Source: Candidatus Thalassarchaeum sp.
GTDB lineage: Archaea > Thermoplasmatota > Poseidoniia > Poseidoniales > Thalassarchaeaceae
Length of the DNA stretch: 40,578 nt
Assembly: GCA_030748335.1 (NCBI GenBank)
Contig: JASMMD010000011.1
Coordinates: forward strand, 1 to 40,578
Reading direction: 5' to 3'
Below, piece by piece: positions 1 through 8,500 of the stretch. A program made the translations under genes and the position numbers. Positions within the stretch are counted from its first letter, which is position 1. Each line of letters opens with the position of its first letter. Under the pieces are notes generated by a model. That model had not been told where the DNA came from. It saw nothing but the letters and a program-made list of their open reading frames with translations, and made no database searches.

Positions 1-1
1 C

Positions 2-880
2 CTCGTTCTCGATGAGGCGGATCGCATGCTCGACATGGGTTTCATCCGAGACATCCGCAAAATACTAGCACAGATTCCAAAGAAACGCCAGAGTCTGCTA
101 TTCAGTGCCACCATACCTCAACCGATTGTCGAATTGTCCCGTGATATGCTCTACAATCCAGTAAGCGTCTCCATCACACCCGAATCGACCACCGTGGAGG
201 CCATAGAACAATCTCTGATGTTTGTCATGAGGAGCGACAAGCGCAGACTCTTGACTTACATTATCGAGGAAGAGAGCCCCGATAAGGTGCTTGTATTCAG
301 CCGCACCAAGCACGGATGCAATCGCATCGTCAGACAACTTGGACAAGACGGCATCGACGCCCTCGCAATCCATGGTAACAAGGGTCAGGGTGCGCGTGAA
401 AATGCCCTCCGCCGATTCCGCAATGGTACCCTCCAAGTGCTAGTTGCCACCGACGTGGCGAGCCGCGGCATCGATGTCTCTGATATCAGTCACGTCATCA
501 ATCTAGATCTGCCTAACGAGCCCGAGGTCTATGTGCACCGCATTGGGCGTACGGGGCGAGCAGGCCAGGGGGGCATCACCATTGCTTTCTGTGATGAGAA
601 CGAAGGCGAGTATCTGCGTGGTATTGAGAAGATGATTCGTCAGGATATCCCAGTAGATGAGGACCACCCTTTCCACTCCGAGAAAGCTCGCTCGCGCAAG
701 GGCAACAAGGCGCCCAAGAAGCAGCAGAATCGTGGCCGTGGCCGGCGCCAGCCTCGTAATGGAAAATCCAACGGCAACCGCTCAAACGGCAAATCAAATC
801 ACCAATCCAAAAATGGACGCAACGGTCGGCGTTCAAATCGCAGGCGGAGTCGCAAACGTAAGCATCAGGCCCGTCACTGA
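2..880 (+). CDS. DEAD-box ATP-dependent RNA helicase, 5' truncated by window edge
   Basis: An ATP-dependent RNA helicase that would remodel RNA duplexes or ribonucleoproteins in the cytoplasm. The frame is open from base 2 and the beginning lies outside the window. Motif II (DEAD, bases 14-25) is present. It is followed by SAT (motif III), FSRTKHG (motif IV), VATDVASRGID (motif V) and HRIGRTGRAG (motif VI), so the second RecA-like domain is complete. The last 65 or so residues are a low-complexity basic tail rich in Arg, Asn, Lys and Gly, typical of RhlE/DeaD-type helicases that use such tails for non-specific RNA binding. The specific substrate cannot be told from sequence. It ends 30 bases before a convergent gene. 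Confidence 0.93.
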   Translation, partial: LVLDEADRMLDMGFIRDIRKILAQIPKKRQSLLFSATIPQPIVELSRDMLYNPVSVSITPESTTVEAIEQSLMFVMRSDKRRLLTYIIEEESPDKVLVFSRTKHGCNRIVRQLGQDGIDALAIHGNKGQGARENALRRFRNGTLQVLVATDVASRGIDVSDISHVINLDLPNEPEVYVHRIGRTGRAGQGGITIAFCDENEGEYLRGIEKMIRQDIPVDEDHPFHSEKARSRKGNKAPKKQQNRGRGRRQPRNGKSNGNRSNGKSNHQSKNGRNGRRSNRRRSRKRKHQARH

Positions 881-910
881 GTTAGGGCCGCCCGACTCGT
901 TCGCTAGTCT

Positions 911-1246
911 TCACATCAGCATATACGCAGCAGCTATCACTAAAACAGCAATTAGCCCAATCCTCATCATTTCTGGACTGAGTGCAGCGGACCCCGAACT
1001 CAATCGGACTACGCTGTCGTTCGGTCGCACCCTCTCGGGAACCTTGATTCCGACATCATCACCCGCTCCGGCGCTCTCAACAGGATTCAGGTCTATCTGC
1101 ATGGAGTCGACATCCATCTCGAAGTTCGTCGTCGCTCCAGAGAACCTAACTCTGTCACCGACGGACAGGTCTCCAGTGAGCTCTAGAGCAGCTACCCCGA
1201 CCTTCCGGAAATACCGGTCGACCCGGCCTATTTCTTCGTCTGACAC
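911..1246 (-). CDS. Elongation-factor domain-II-like small protein with C-terminal membrane anchor
   Basis: A 111-residue protein. Residues 15-80 resemble the beta-barrel domain II of EF-Tu/EF-1A: VGVAALEL, then GDxVRFSG, a SMQI segment, and GDDVGIKV before VRPNDSV. Small stand-alone proteins of this kind are annotated in many archaea as translation elongation factor-like and have no settled function. What is seen here in addition is a hydrophobic C-terminal helix (about residues 93-111, MMRIGLIAVLVIAAAYMLM) that would anchor the domain to the membrane. The start is GTG, four bases after a good ribosome-binding site (GAGGTGA on the minus strand). An ATG two bases upstream is out of frame. It is divergent from the fatty-acid operon, and the 177-base gap carries the promoters of both. 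Confidence 0.75.
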   Translation of the reverse strand: MSDEEIGRVDRYFRKVGVAALELTGDLSVGDRVRFSGATTNFEMDVDSMQIDLNPVESAGAGDDVGIKVPERVRPNDSVVRLSSGSAALSPEMMRIGLIAVLVIAAAYMLM

Positions 1247-1351
1247 ATTTTCACCTCGTCTGCTGAGGAGGGCTTGAGACCATCAACCTACGGATTGGTA
1301 ATTTTTCGGCGGTTTTCGCTACTTGGAGCGTCATTGAACCAATTCTAACTC

Positions 1352-1404
1352 AGGTGTAATTCTTCAACGCAGGTGTAATTATTGATACTTGAAGTTTAAT
1401 TATT
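1352..1404 (+). promoter_or_regulatory. Promoter of the beta-oxidation operon with three spaced TATA-like repeats
   Basis: AGGTGTAATT occurs at 1352-1361 and again at 1371-1380; a related AAGTTTAATT lies at 1392-1401. The spacings are 19 and 21 bases, about two helical turns. The last copy reads on into an A/T-rich TTTAATTATT whose centre is about 25 bases before the thiolase ATG, the position expected of an archaeal TATA box for a leaderless transcript. The two upstream copies may be operator half-sites or alternative promoters. This is inference from sequence and spacing. Confidence 0.6.
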
Positions 1405-1423
1405 GCAGCGATAAGGCGGGATT

Positions 1424-2548
1424 ATGCCCGCCGTCATCGTTGGCTATGCCCGTTCACCATTCACTCCAGCGAGGAAGGGGGCGCTGGCGAGGACGAGGCC
1501 CGATGACATAGCAGCCGCCGTCGTGAATCGCCTGATATCTGACGTGGACATCGATCCTTCTCTGGTCGAGGACCTAATCGTCGGTTGCGCGTTCCCCGAG
1601 GCCGAGCAGGGTTACAACCTAGCCAGAATCATAACTTTCCTTACCGACCTACCTGAGACCGTCCCAGGAGTGACCATCAATCGCTTCTGCGGATCCTCGA
1701 TGCAGTCTATCCACGATGCAGCAGCACGCATCAACTCGGGACAGGGAGACGCGTTCATCGCCGGCGGTGTGGAGAGCATGTCCCGTGTTCCGATGACCGG
1801 ATTCAATCCATTGCCGAACCCCAATCTCGCCGACGAGGCGATGACCTCGATGGGCATCACGGCGGAGAACCTCTCCAAGAGGCACGACATAGGACGCGAT
1901 GCCCAGGAGGCATTCGCGATAGAGAGTCAGGCTAGGGCCACGGCAGCACGCGAGTCAGGTGCTTTCTCAGACGAGATAGTGGCCATAGAGACGTCCGATG
2001 GCACAGTCAGCGAGGATGGATGCATCAGGCCGGGGACCAACTCCGAGGCGCTATCGAAGCTGCGCCCGGCATTCGACTCCAAGGGCACGGTCACAGCAGG
2101 AACATCCTCGCCCCTGACGGACGGTGCTGCCTTCGTGTTCGTATGCTCCGAGGAGTTCGCGGCAGAGCACGGACTCGACCCGATGGCCCGAATCAAGAGC
2201 ATCGGGGTGTCCGGGTGCGCCCCCGAGATCATGGGAATCGGCCCCGTGTCAGCTTCCCAGAAGGCATTGGAGCGGGCCGACCTCTCGCTCGATGACATCG
2301 ATCTGATAGAGCTCAACGAGGCCTTCGCTGCCCAGTCACTTGCGGTGATAGGAGAGCTCGGACTCGATACGGACAAGGTCAACATCGAAGGCGGCGCCAT
2401 CGCCCTCGGCCATCCTCTCGGCGCCAGCGGGGCCAGAATCACCGGCAAGGCCGCTCAACTCATGCAGAAGAGAGGGGCTGAGAACGCTCTGGCAACCCTG
2501 TGTGTTGGTGGCGGAATGGGCATGGCGACGGTGCTAGAGAGGGTCTAG
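1424..2548 (+). CDS. Thiolase (acetyl-CoA C-acyltransferase / acetyltransferase)
   Basis: A 374-residue thiolase that cleaves 3-ketoacyl-CoA with CoA, the last step of beta-oxidation, or condenses acetyl-CoA in reverse. The catalytic set is intact: nucleophilic Cys89 in NRFCGSS, His330 in ALGHPLGASG, and the acid/base Cys360 in CVGGGMG. Length is slightly under the usual 390-400 residues, but no domain is missing. The start ATG has no ribosome-binding site and sits about 25 bases after a TATA-like box, suggesting a leaderless message. It is the first gene of a six-gene operon; the next coding frame starts eight bases after its stop. Context favours the degradative role. Confidence 0.93.
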   Translation: MPAVIVGYARSPFTPARKGALARTRPDDIAAAVVNRLISDVDIDPSLVEDLIVGCAFPEAEQGYNLARIITFLTDLPETVPGVTINRFCGSSMQSIHDAAARINSGQGDAFIAGGVESMSRVPMTGFNPLPNPNLADEAMTSMGITAENLSKRHDIGRDAQEAFAIESQARATAARESGAFSDEIVAIETSDGTVSEDGCIRPGTNSEALSKLRPAFDSKGTVTAGTSSPLTDGAAFVFVCSEEFAAEHGLDPMARIKSIGVSGCAPEIMGIGPVSASQKALERADLSLDDIDLIELNEAFAAQSLAVIGELGLDTDKVNIEGGAIALGHPLGASGARITGKAAQLMQKRGAENALATLCVGGGMGMATVLERV

Positions 2549-2556
2549 GTGGTCTC

Positions 2557-4893
2557 TTGTCCGAAGCAATTCAACGCGTCGCGGTCATCGGCAGCGGAGT
2601 GATGGGAGCCGGAATCGCAGCTCACTGCGCCAACGCCGGCTGCGAGGTCCTGCTGCTCGACATCGCCAAGGAGGGCGATGACCGTAGCGCCATCGCCAGA
2701 TCCGCAATCGAGCAAATGGCCAAGTCGAACCCCGAGATGCTGACGCACAAGCGCAACGCGAGACTCATCAGCGCGGGAAACATCGAGGACGACTTGGAAA
2801 AACTCTCCGAGGTCGATTGGGTAATCGAGGTGATAGTCGAGAACCTCGACATCAAGAGGAGCCTGTATGCCAGCATGTCAGAGCACATCGGACCCGACAC
2901 CATCGTCTCGTCGAACACCTCGACCCTGCCTAGGGCGGAACTGGTCGAGGGCATGGCCCCTGGAATGGCCTCGCGCTTCCTCATCACCCACTTCTTCAAC
3001 CCGCCTCGCTACCTCCCCCTGCTCGAGGTAGTCACCTCACCTGAGGTGGATGACTCGGTGAACGACAGGCTGTGCGGCTTCGCCGACAGGAGCCTCGGGA
3101 AGCGGGTGATCATCTGCAACGACACGCCCGGCTTCGTAGGCAACAGGCTCGGCGTCTATTTCATCCAGAGGGCGTTCAAGGCCACAATCGACCACGGCTT
3201 CACCGTCGAGCAGGCGGACGCCATGCTGGGGCGACCGTTGGGAATACCGAAGACGGCCGTGTTCGGGCTGATGGACCTAGTCGGCATAGACCTCAGCGTG
3301 CATGTGATTGAGAGTCTTGTCTCGCACCTACCTGACGACGACCCGTTCCACGACATCGTGGGAACAGGAGGGGACATCATCGAGACCATGATCGCTGATG
3401 GGTACACCGGGCGCAAGGGCAAGGGTGGCTTCTACCGACTCAACAAGGAGGGCGGCAAGCGCGTCAAGGAGGCCCGAGACCTGTATACCGGCGAGTACGC
3501 GCCAGCAAACCGCAAGGCCGCTTTCCCCTCGGCCAAGATGGGCAAGCAGGGGCTTGGCCCGCTGATGGACTACCCCGACGAGGGCGCTGCCTTCGTCTCA
3601 GACGTTCTTCTGGACTCGCTGTCATATGCAGCTCACCTCGTTCCCGATGTGACTGGGGACATCTATTCGATAGACAGTGCCATGAAGGCCGGATTCAACT
3701 GGAAGAGAGGCCCCTTCGAGATGATGGATTCCATCGGCGCTGCAAGCATGGTCGAGCGACTCGAGGCCAGTGGGCGCAGGGTTCCCGGATTCCTGAGCAC
3801 AGCAGCCGAGAACGGAGGCTTCTACTCAACTGAGGACGGCGAGATTCAGAGGCTCGCACCGGACGGTTCGATGGTCACTGTGGAAAGGCCTGAATCGACC
3901 CTCACAGTGGCTGATCTCAAGCGCAGGGGGAAGCCACTCAAGCGGAATGGATCCGCAAGCCTCTGGGATATGGGTGACGACATCCTCCTAGTCGAGTACC
4001 ACTCGAAGATGAACGCTGTGGACCCGTTCATTGTGGAGATGCTCGTCGACGCGGTCGACCTTGCTGAATCCGAGGGCTGGCGTGGCATAGTTGTGGGCAA
4101 CGACGGCTCGAACTTCTGCGCCGGGGCAAACCTCGGGCTGGTACTTTTTGCAGTCAATCTGGCCGCCTGGAAGGATGTCGAGGACTTCATCCAGGCGGGT
4201 CAGGACGCCTATAGCCTGATCAAGTACTGCGAAATTCCAGTTGTAGCGGCCCCAGCAGGCATGTGTCTTGGCGGCGGCGCCGAGATTCTGATGCACTGCG
4301 ACTCTCTGGTGGCTCACTGCGAGAGCTACATCGGCCTCGTGGAGGTCGGCGTTGGGATTATCCCGGCCTGGGGTGGTTGCAAGGAGTTGATGGGTCGCCT
4401 GCGCGACTTCAATCTAGTCGAGGAGGGCCCCATGCCCCCTGTGATGAAGGCATTCGAGTACATCGGGACCGCCCAGGTTGCCAAATCGGCCGAGCAGGCT
4501 CGCTCGATGGGCTTCCTTGCTCCGGACGATAGCATAACGATGAACCGCGATCGACTTCTGGCCGATGCCAAGGCCCACGCACTCAAACTCTCGGAAGGGT
4601 ACGAGCCGCCCGAGCCGCGGACCTACAACCTCCCTGGCCCAAGCGGCAGGACGGCACTCCGACTCGCGGTCAAGGACCTCGTGCTATCCGGTCAGGCTAC
4701 CCCTCATGACGTCGTGGTTACCGATGAGTTGGCTTGGATACTGTCCGGCGGGGACACCGACATGACCGAGACCATCGAGGAGGACGACATCCTAGCCATG
4801 GAGAAGGAAGCAATAGTCAGATTGGGGCGGCACGAGGACTCCCTCGCTAGAATGGAGCACATGCTGGGAACGGGTAAGCCCCTGAGGAACTGA
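2557..4893 (+). CDS. Bifunctional 3-hydroxyacyl-CoA dehydrogenase / enoyl-CoA hydratase
   Basis: A fusion enzyme catalysing the two middle steps of beta-oxidation: hydration of enoyl-CoA, then NAD-dependent oxidation of 3-hydroxyacyl-CoA. Counting from the TTG start at 2557 (778 residues), the dehydrogenase comes first: GSGVMGAG dinucleotide fold near the N-terminus and the catalytic pair His145/Glu157 in THFFNPPRYLPLLEV. The C-terminal dehydrogenase domains follow, then the crotonase domain with oxyanion-loop FCAGAN and the two catalytic glutamates (Glu576 in GGGAE, Glu596 in GLVEVG), spaced by 20 as in the family. This order is the reverse of bacterial FadB and matches archaeal fusions. An upstream ATG at 2500 is in frame but would overlap thiolase; TTG follows AGGTGG and begins the natural fold, so it is preferred. 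Confidence 0.93.
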   Translation: MSEAIQRVAVIGSGVMGAGIAAHCANAGCEVLLLDIAKEGDDRSAIARSAIEQMAKSNPEMLTHKRNARLISAGNIEDDLEKLSEVDWVIEVIVENLDIKRSLYASMSEHIGPDTIVSSNTSTLPRAELVEGMAPGMASRFLITHFFNPPRYLPLLEVVTSPEVDDSVNDRLCGFADRSLGKRVIICNDTPGFVGNRLGVYFIQRAFKATIDHGFTVEQADAMLGRPLGIPKTAVFGLMDLVGIDLSVHVIESLVSHLPDDDPFHDIVGTGGDIIETMIADGYTGRKGKGGFYRLNKEGGKRVKEARDLYTGEYAPANRKAAFPSAKMGKQGLGPLMDYPDEGAAFVSDVLLDSLSYAAHLVPDVTGDIYSIDSAMKAGFNWKRGPFEMMDSIGAASMVERLEASGRRVPGFLSTAAENGGFYSTEDGEIQRLAPDGSMVTVERPESTLTVADLKRRGKPLKRNGSASLWDMGDDILLVEYHSKMNAVDPFIVEMLVDAVDLAESEGWRGIVVGNDGSNFCAGANLGLVLFAVNLAAWKDVEDFIQAGQDAYSLIKYCEIPVVAAPAGMCLGGGAEILMHCDSLVAHCESYIGLVEVGVGIIPAWGGCKELMGRLRDFNLVEEGPMPPVMKAFEYIGTAQVAKSAEQARSMGFLAPDDSITMNRDRLLADAKAHALKLSEGYEPPEPRTYNLPGPSGRTALRLAVKDLVLSGQATPHDVVVTDELAWILSGGDTDMTETIEEDDILAMEKEAIVRLGRHEDSLARMEHMLGTGKPLRN

Positions 4894-4902
4894 GGTGAGT
4901 GA

Positions 4903-6708
4903 ATGGTAGTATGGGATCCACCGATTAGGGACTATCAGTTCCTCTACCACGAGCTCCTGCCAACCATCGAGACCGTCCAACGCCTAGGCTACTCCGACTT
5001 CGACGCTGACTTTTTGGATAGCCTCATGGAAGGCTGGGCTACTCACTGCGAAGAAGTCTGGCTGCCCATCAACATGCTCGGAGACAGAAAAGGACTCAAG
5101 TTCGAAGACGGCAAGATCACGATGCCTCCAGAGTTCAAGGATGCATACCGTCAGGGGATAGAGGAGGGATGGCTGTCCACTGCGTGCGAACCCGAGCATG
5201 GTGGTATGGGTGTGCCGCTGTTCTTCCAAGCGGTGACATGGGCGGAGTTCGGAACCTCCGCATGTATGGCTCTGAGCGTGCTCCCTGCACTCTCTATCGG
5301 GGTCTACGAGGTTCTCATCAAACATGGCAGGCAGGACCTAATCGACTACTTCGCGACAAACCTAGCTTCAGGGAAATGGTCCGGGACCATGTGCCTCACC
5401 GAGCCCCATGCGGGAACCGACCTAGGCATCATAGAAACCAAGGCCACCCCGCAGGATGACGGAACCTACCGAATCTCTGGTCCGAAGTGTTTCATTACCT
5501 ACGGCGAGCATGACATGGCCGACAACATCGTCCACCTCGTCCTAGCCAAGGCACCGGGCGGTCCTGAGGGGACGCGAGGAATCTCCCTGTTCCTAGTGCC
5601 GAAGTTCCTTCCACAGGACTGGGAATCCGGTGGCTTGGAAGACATATCCCACGCCCTCACCTCTGAATACAACGGCGTCACTTGCTCCGGAACGGAGGAG
5701 AAGATGGGACTCCACGCGTCACCGACCTGTGTGATGAACTTCGACGACAGCGTGGGCTGGTTGGTCGGTCCACTACACGGCGGAATGCCATTGATGTTCG
5801 AGATGATGAACAGGGAACGCCTCGCAACCGGACTCATGGGCGTCGGACTCGCCCACAGCGCCTACACCAACTCACTGGCGTGGGCCCGCGAGCGCCGACA
5901 GGGCAGGAGTCTGAAAGGCGTGCAGGACCCCCATGAGCCTGCAGACAATATCCTCGTCCATCCCGATGTGCGCAGGATGCTACTTGAGGCCAAGGTGAAC
6001 AACGAGGGTTCTAGGGCCCTAGCGGCTTGGATAGGCCTCCTCCTCGATCAGATGCACAGTGACGACCCAGAGGAGGCCGAGATGGCAACCGCACTGATCG
6101 CTTTGTTCACGCCCATCGCCAAGGCCCACTTCACCGACCTTGCCTGCGAGACCTGTTCCACGGCAATGCAGGTCATGGGAGGGGCCGGCTACATCAGTGA
6201 ATATGGGGTCGAGCAGTTCTACCGTGACGTCCGAATCAGCAAGATATGGGAGGGAACCAACGGAATTCAGGCCCTCGACCTAGCAGGGCGCAAGATTACT
6301 CAGGACTTCGGCAAGAACCTCCGCTATCTGATGTGGCCACTCACCGAGTTCATCGAGGAGAACCGCGACATACCGGGGATGGCGGAATTCAACAAACCTC
6401 TACACCAAGGGGTTAGGGGGTTGCAACAACTCACCTTGCTAATGATTGCCGAGGGGATGGCCAACCCCGATTTCCTTGCTGCCGGTGCTACCGACTATTG
6501 CAGATACATGAGCAACATAATGCTCGGTTACATGTGGGCCAAGATGGCGAAGATATGTCTTGAGAAGAAGGACGATCCGTTCTACGACGCCAAGCTGGCC
6601 AGCGCGCGCTTCTTCTTCAAGCGGATTTATCCCGAGACCGCCGGTCTCGCTGCCAAGATACAATCGGGACCCAAGTCCCTGATGGATTACCCAACGGAGA
6701 TGATGTGA
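4903..6708 (+). CDS. Acyl-CoA dehydrogenase, long (about 600-residue) type
   Basis: A 601-residue FAD flavoprotein carrying out the first step of beta-oxidation, desaturating acyl-CoA to 2-enoyl-CoA. Recognisable parts are the N-terminal helical domain, the middle beta-domain with MCLTEPHAGTDLG, and the C-terminal helical domain with QVMGGAGY and the probable catalytic Glu450 in KIWEGTNGIQ. The extended C-terminus and overall length match the subgroup that includes DmdC (3-methylmercaptopropionyl-CoA dehydrogenase), so dimethylsulfoniopropionate-derived substrates are possible, but the fatty-acid operon context favours ordinary acyl-CoA. A strong ribosome-binding site, GAGGTGA at 4892-4898, overlaps the stop of the preceding gene, four bases before the ATG. 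Confidence 0.92.
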   Translation: MVVWDPPIRDYQFLYHELLPTIETVQRLGYSDFDADFLDSLMEGWATHCEEVWLPINMLGDRKGLKFEDGKITMPPEFKDAYRQGIEEGWLSTACEPEHGGMGVPLFFQAVTWAEFGTSACMALSVLPALSIGVYEVLIKHGRQDLIDYFATNLASGKWSGTMCLTEPHAGTDLGIIETKATPQDDGTYRISGPKCFITYGEHDMADNIVHLVLAKAPGGPEGTRGISLFLVPKFLPQDWESGGLEDISHALTSEYNGVTCSGTEEKMGLHASPTCVMNFDDSVGWLVGPLHGGMPLMFEMMNRERLATGLMGVGLAHSAYTNSLAWARERRQGRSLKGVQDPHEPADNILVHPDVRRMLLEAKVNNEGSRALAAWIGLLLDQMHSDDPEEAEMATALIALFTPIAKAHFTDLACETCSTAMQVMGGAGYISEYGVEQFYRDVRISKIWEGTNGIQALDLAGRKITQDFGKNLRYLMWPLTEFIEENRDIPGMAEFNKPLHQGVRGLQQLTLLMIAEGMANPDFLAAGATDYCRYMSNIMLGYMWAKMAKICLEKKDDPFYDAKLASARFFFKRIYPETAGLAAKIQSGPKSLMDYPTEMM

Positions 6709-6977
6709 TGTCTGACGGAAAGGCCGGCCGAAGTCTCAGGATGCGCTTCGAGCGCGCCGCCAAGAAGGCTTGGGAATTGCCGACCAGACCATCGAACGAG
6801 AAATTACTGGAGATGTACGCCCTGTACAAGCAGGCCACCGAGGGGGATTGTGAGGGGAAGCCCCGGGGCGGTCTGAGGGACCGAGCCAAGCACAAGGCGT
6901 GGAATGGTGTAGCGGGAACCACCGAAGCGGATGCCATGCAGAGGTACTGTGAGATTGTTGACTCGCTGATGGGGTAG
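6708..6977 (+). CDS. Acyl-CoA-binding protein (ACBP)
   Basis: An 89-residue soluble four-helix protein of the ACBP family, which binds long-chain acyl-CoA esters and buffers or delivers them in the cytosol. The family signature is clear: LYKQATEGD around residues 40-48, then the KHKAWNG motif and a final AMQRYCEIVDSLM helix. Length matches the usual 85-90 residues. The ATG overlaps the stop of the acyl-CoA dehydrogenase (TGATG), implying translational coupling; a GTG three bases upstream is an alternative. ACBP is best known from eukaryotes and scattered bacteria, so its place inside an archaeal beta-oxidation operon is noteworthy. It probably hands acyl-CoA to the neighbouring dehydrogenase. 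Confidence 0.85.
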   Translation: MSDGKAGRSLRMRFERAAKKAWELPTRPSNEKLLEMYALYKQATEGDCEGKPRGGLRDRAKHKAWNGVAGTTEADAMQRYCEIVDSLMG

Positions 6978-6981
6978 TCCC

Positions 6982-7482
6982 ATGCCGATAGACGATGACA
7001 GACTGGCCGCCGAGTACAAGGGGCTGTTGGGGCCAATCAAGTTCCGCCTTTTCTCGCTGGTCTCGATGCCCGCGGCTAGGTTCGCGGGCTTACGCTTGGA
7101 TCGACTCGATAACGAGACATGTGTCACTTCGATACCGGGTGGTTGGCGTTCGCAGAATCCGTTCAAGACGATGTACTGGGCAGTACAGGGGATGGGTGCC
7201 GAGCTAGCCACGGGGGCGCCTCCCTTCGCCATGTCCCGCTCCATGCCCGAGAGACTCCGGATGTTCGTTGTCGGCACCGAGGCCACATTTGTCAAGCGTG
7301 CCAAGGGACGCATCACGTTCACCTGCGACGAGGTATCGGCATCCCGAGAGGCTATCGAACGGAGTCGGAACAGCGGCGAATCGGTCGATTGCGACCTGAG
7401 ATCGGTCGGCAGAGACTCCTCGGGAGACGTGGTCTCGGAATGGGTATTCAAGTGGAACTTCCTTGTGATGGAGAAGAGGTGA
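6982..7482 (+). CDS. DUF4442-like hotdog-fold protein, possible acyl-CoA thioesterase
   Basis: A 166-residue protein with features of the DUF4442 group of hotdog-fold proteins: an RNPF-like SQNPFKTMYWAVQGMGAELATG helix region around residues 57-78, followed by a beta-rich half ending in VFKWNFLVM. Members are thought to bind or hydrolyse acyl thioesters, but activity is mostly unproven. It starts four bases after the ACBP gene and stops four bases before the next start, so it is clearly part of the operon. A role in releasing CoA from acyl intermediates, or in handling acyl groups bound by ACBP, is a reasonable inference. Family assignment is by motif memory and is moderately sure. Confidence 0.65.
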   Translation: MPIDDDRLAAEYKGLLGPIKFRLFSLVSMPAARFAGLRLDRLDNETCVTSIPGGWRSQNPFKTMYWAVQGMGAELATGAPPFAMSRSMPERLRMFVVGTEATFVKRAKGRITFTCDEVSASREAIERSRNSGESVDCDLRSVGRDSSGDVVSEWVFKWNFLVMEKR

Positions 7483-7486
7483 GCGA

Positions 7487-8500
7487 TTGGTCAGTACTAG
7501 ATTCACTGATGATGCCGGGGTCGAGTACCCCATCATTTGCGGTGCCATGTACCCATGCTCCAATCCGGAGCTGGTGGCTGCAGCAGCAGAGGGTGGTGGC
7601 TTGGCAATCATGCAACCCGTCTCAATGACCTACGTGCACGGGTGGGATCTACGCGAGGGAATACGCTACATGCGCACCCTCACTGACAAGCCAATTGGAT
7701 TCAACGCCCTTATCGAGAAGGGCAGCAAGAAGTACTTCGAAAGGATGAGTGAATGGATAGACATCGCCCTTGAGGAGGGGATCAGATTCTTCGTCACCTC
7801 CCTAGGCAAGCCCGATTGGGTTTGTGAGAAGGTTCACGCCTACGGTGGGATGGTATACCACGACGTCACCAACCGCAAATGGGCAGAGAAGGGCAAGGAG
7901 TGTGGGGTTGACGGGCTGATATGTGTCAACGACCGCGCGGGAGGCCATCTCGGGCCGATGTCGATGGAGGAGATGTACGCCGAACTGTCAGATATGGGAC
8001 TCCCATTGATTTGTGCGGGAGGGATAGGTAGCCAGAAGGAGTTGAACAAGGCTCTCGAGATAGGCTACGACGGTGTTCAGATGGGAACGAGGTTCATCGC
8101 TACCACGGAGTGCAATACTCCCGAGGACTACAAAGTCGCAATTGTCGACGCAGGGGAGGATGACATAACCTGGACCAATCGCCTGACGGGTGTCCCAATC
8201 TCAGTGATAAAATCCCCCGGCTTCAAACAGGAGAACTCCTGGTTGATACGCAAACTCCTCGAAAGCCGATTCAAGCACACCGCCCGGATGATGCTCAACG
8301 CGAACTCCTTCATCCGCCTCCGGTATCTCTCTAAGAGCAAGAGCAAGAACACTGCGAAGAAGAAAAAGTTCTACTCAGCGGGAAAGAGCGTGGAGACGGT
8401 TCGCAGTATCGAATCCGCGACCGTCATCATGCGGCGACTGGGCCAGTCATTGGTATCCAACCCGAATCTCACCGAGGACTCACAGGATACCACTGTTTAG
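7487..8500 (+). CDS. Nitronate monooxygenase / FabK-like FMN flavoprotein
   Basis: A 337-residue TIM-barrel FMN protein of the nitronate monooxygenase (2-nitropropane dioxygenase) and FabK superfamily. Seen are the N-terminal YPIICGAMYPCSNPELVAAAAEGG segment, VNDRAGGHLG in the middle, and the phosphate-binding ICAGGIGS followed by GYDGVQMGTRFIATTE. The TTG start is chosen because it follows the strong GAGAAGAGGTGAG ribosome-binding site and gives a natural N-terminus. Being last in a beta-oxidation operon suggests an acyl-CoA-linked role (for example reduction of unsaturated acyl groups) rather than nitroalkane detoxification, but this is inference. The Lys-rich C-terminal 40 residues are unusual. 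Its 3' end overlaps the convergent PIN gene by 21 bases. Confidence 0.85.
   Translation: MVSTRFTDDAGVEYPIICGAMYPCSNPELVAAAAEGGGLAIMQPVSMTYVHGWDLREGIRYMRTLTDKPIGFNALIEKGSKKYFERMSEWIDIALEEGIRFFVTSLGKPDWVCEKVHAYGGMVYHDVTNRKWAEKGKECGVDGLICVNDRAGGHLGPMSMEEMYAELSDMGLPLICAGGIGSQKELNKALEIGYDGVQMGTRFIATTECNTPEDYKVAIVDAGEDDITWTNRLTGVPISVIKSPGFKQENSWLIRKLLESRFKHTARMMLNANSFIRLRYLSKSKSKNTAKKKKFYSAGKSVETVRSIESATVIMRRLGQSLVSNPNLTEDSQDTTV

Noticed and set aside
657-1277. 206-codon plus-strand frame over the helicase end and the EF-like gene
   Set aside because: It runs out of frame through the helicase tail and antisense to a gene with family motifs and a good ribosome-binding site.
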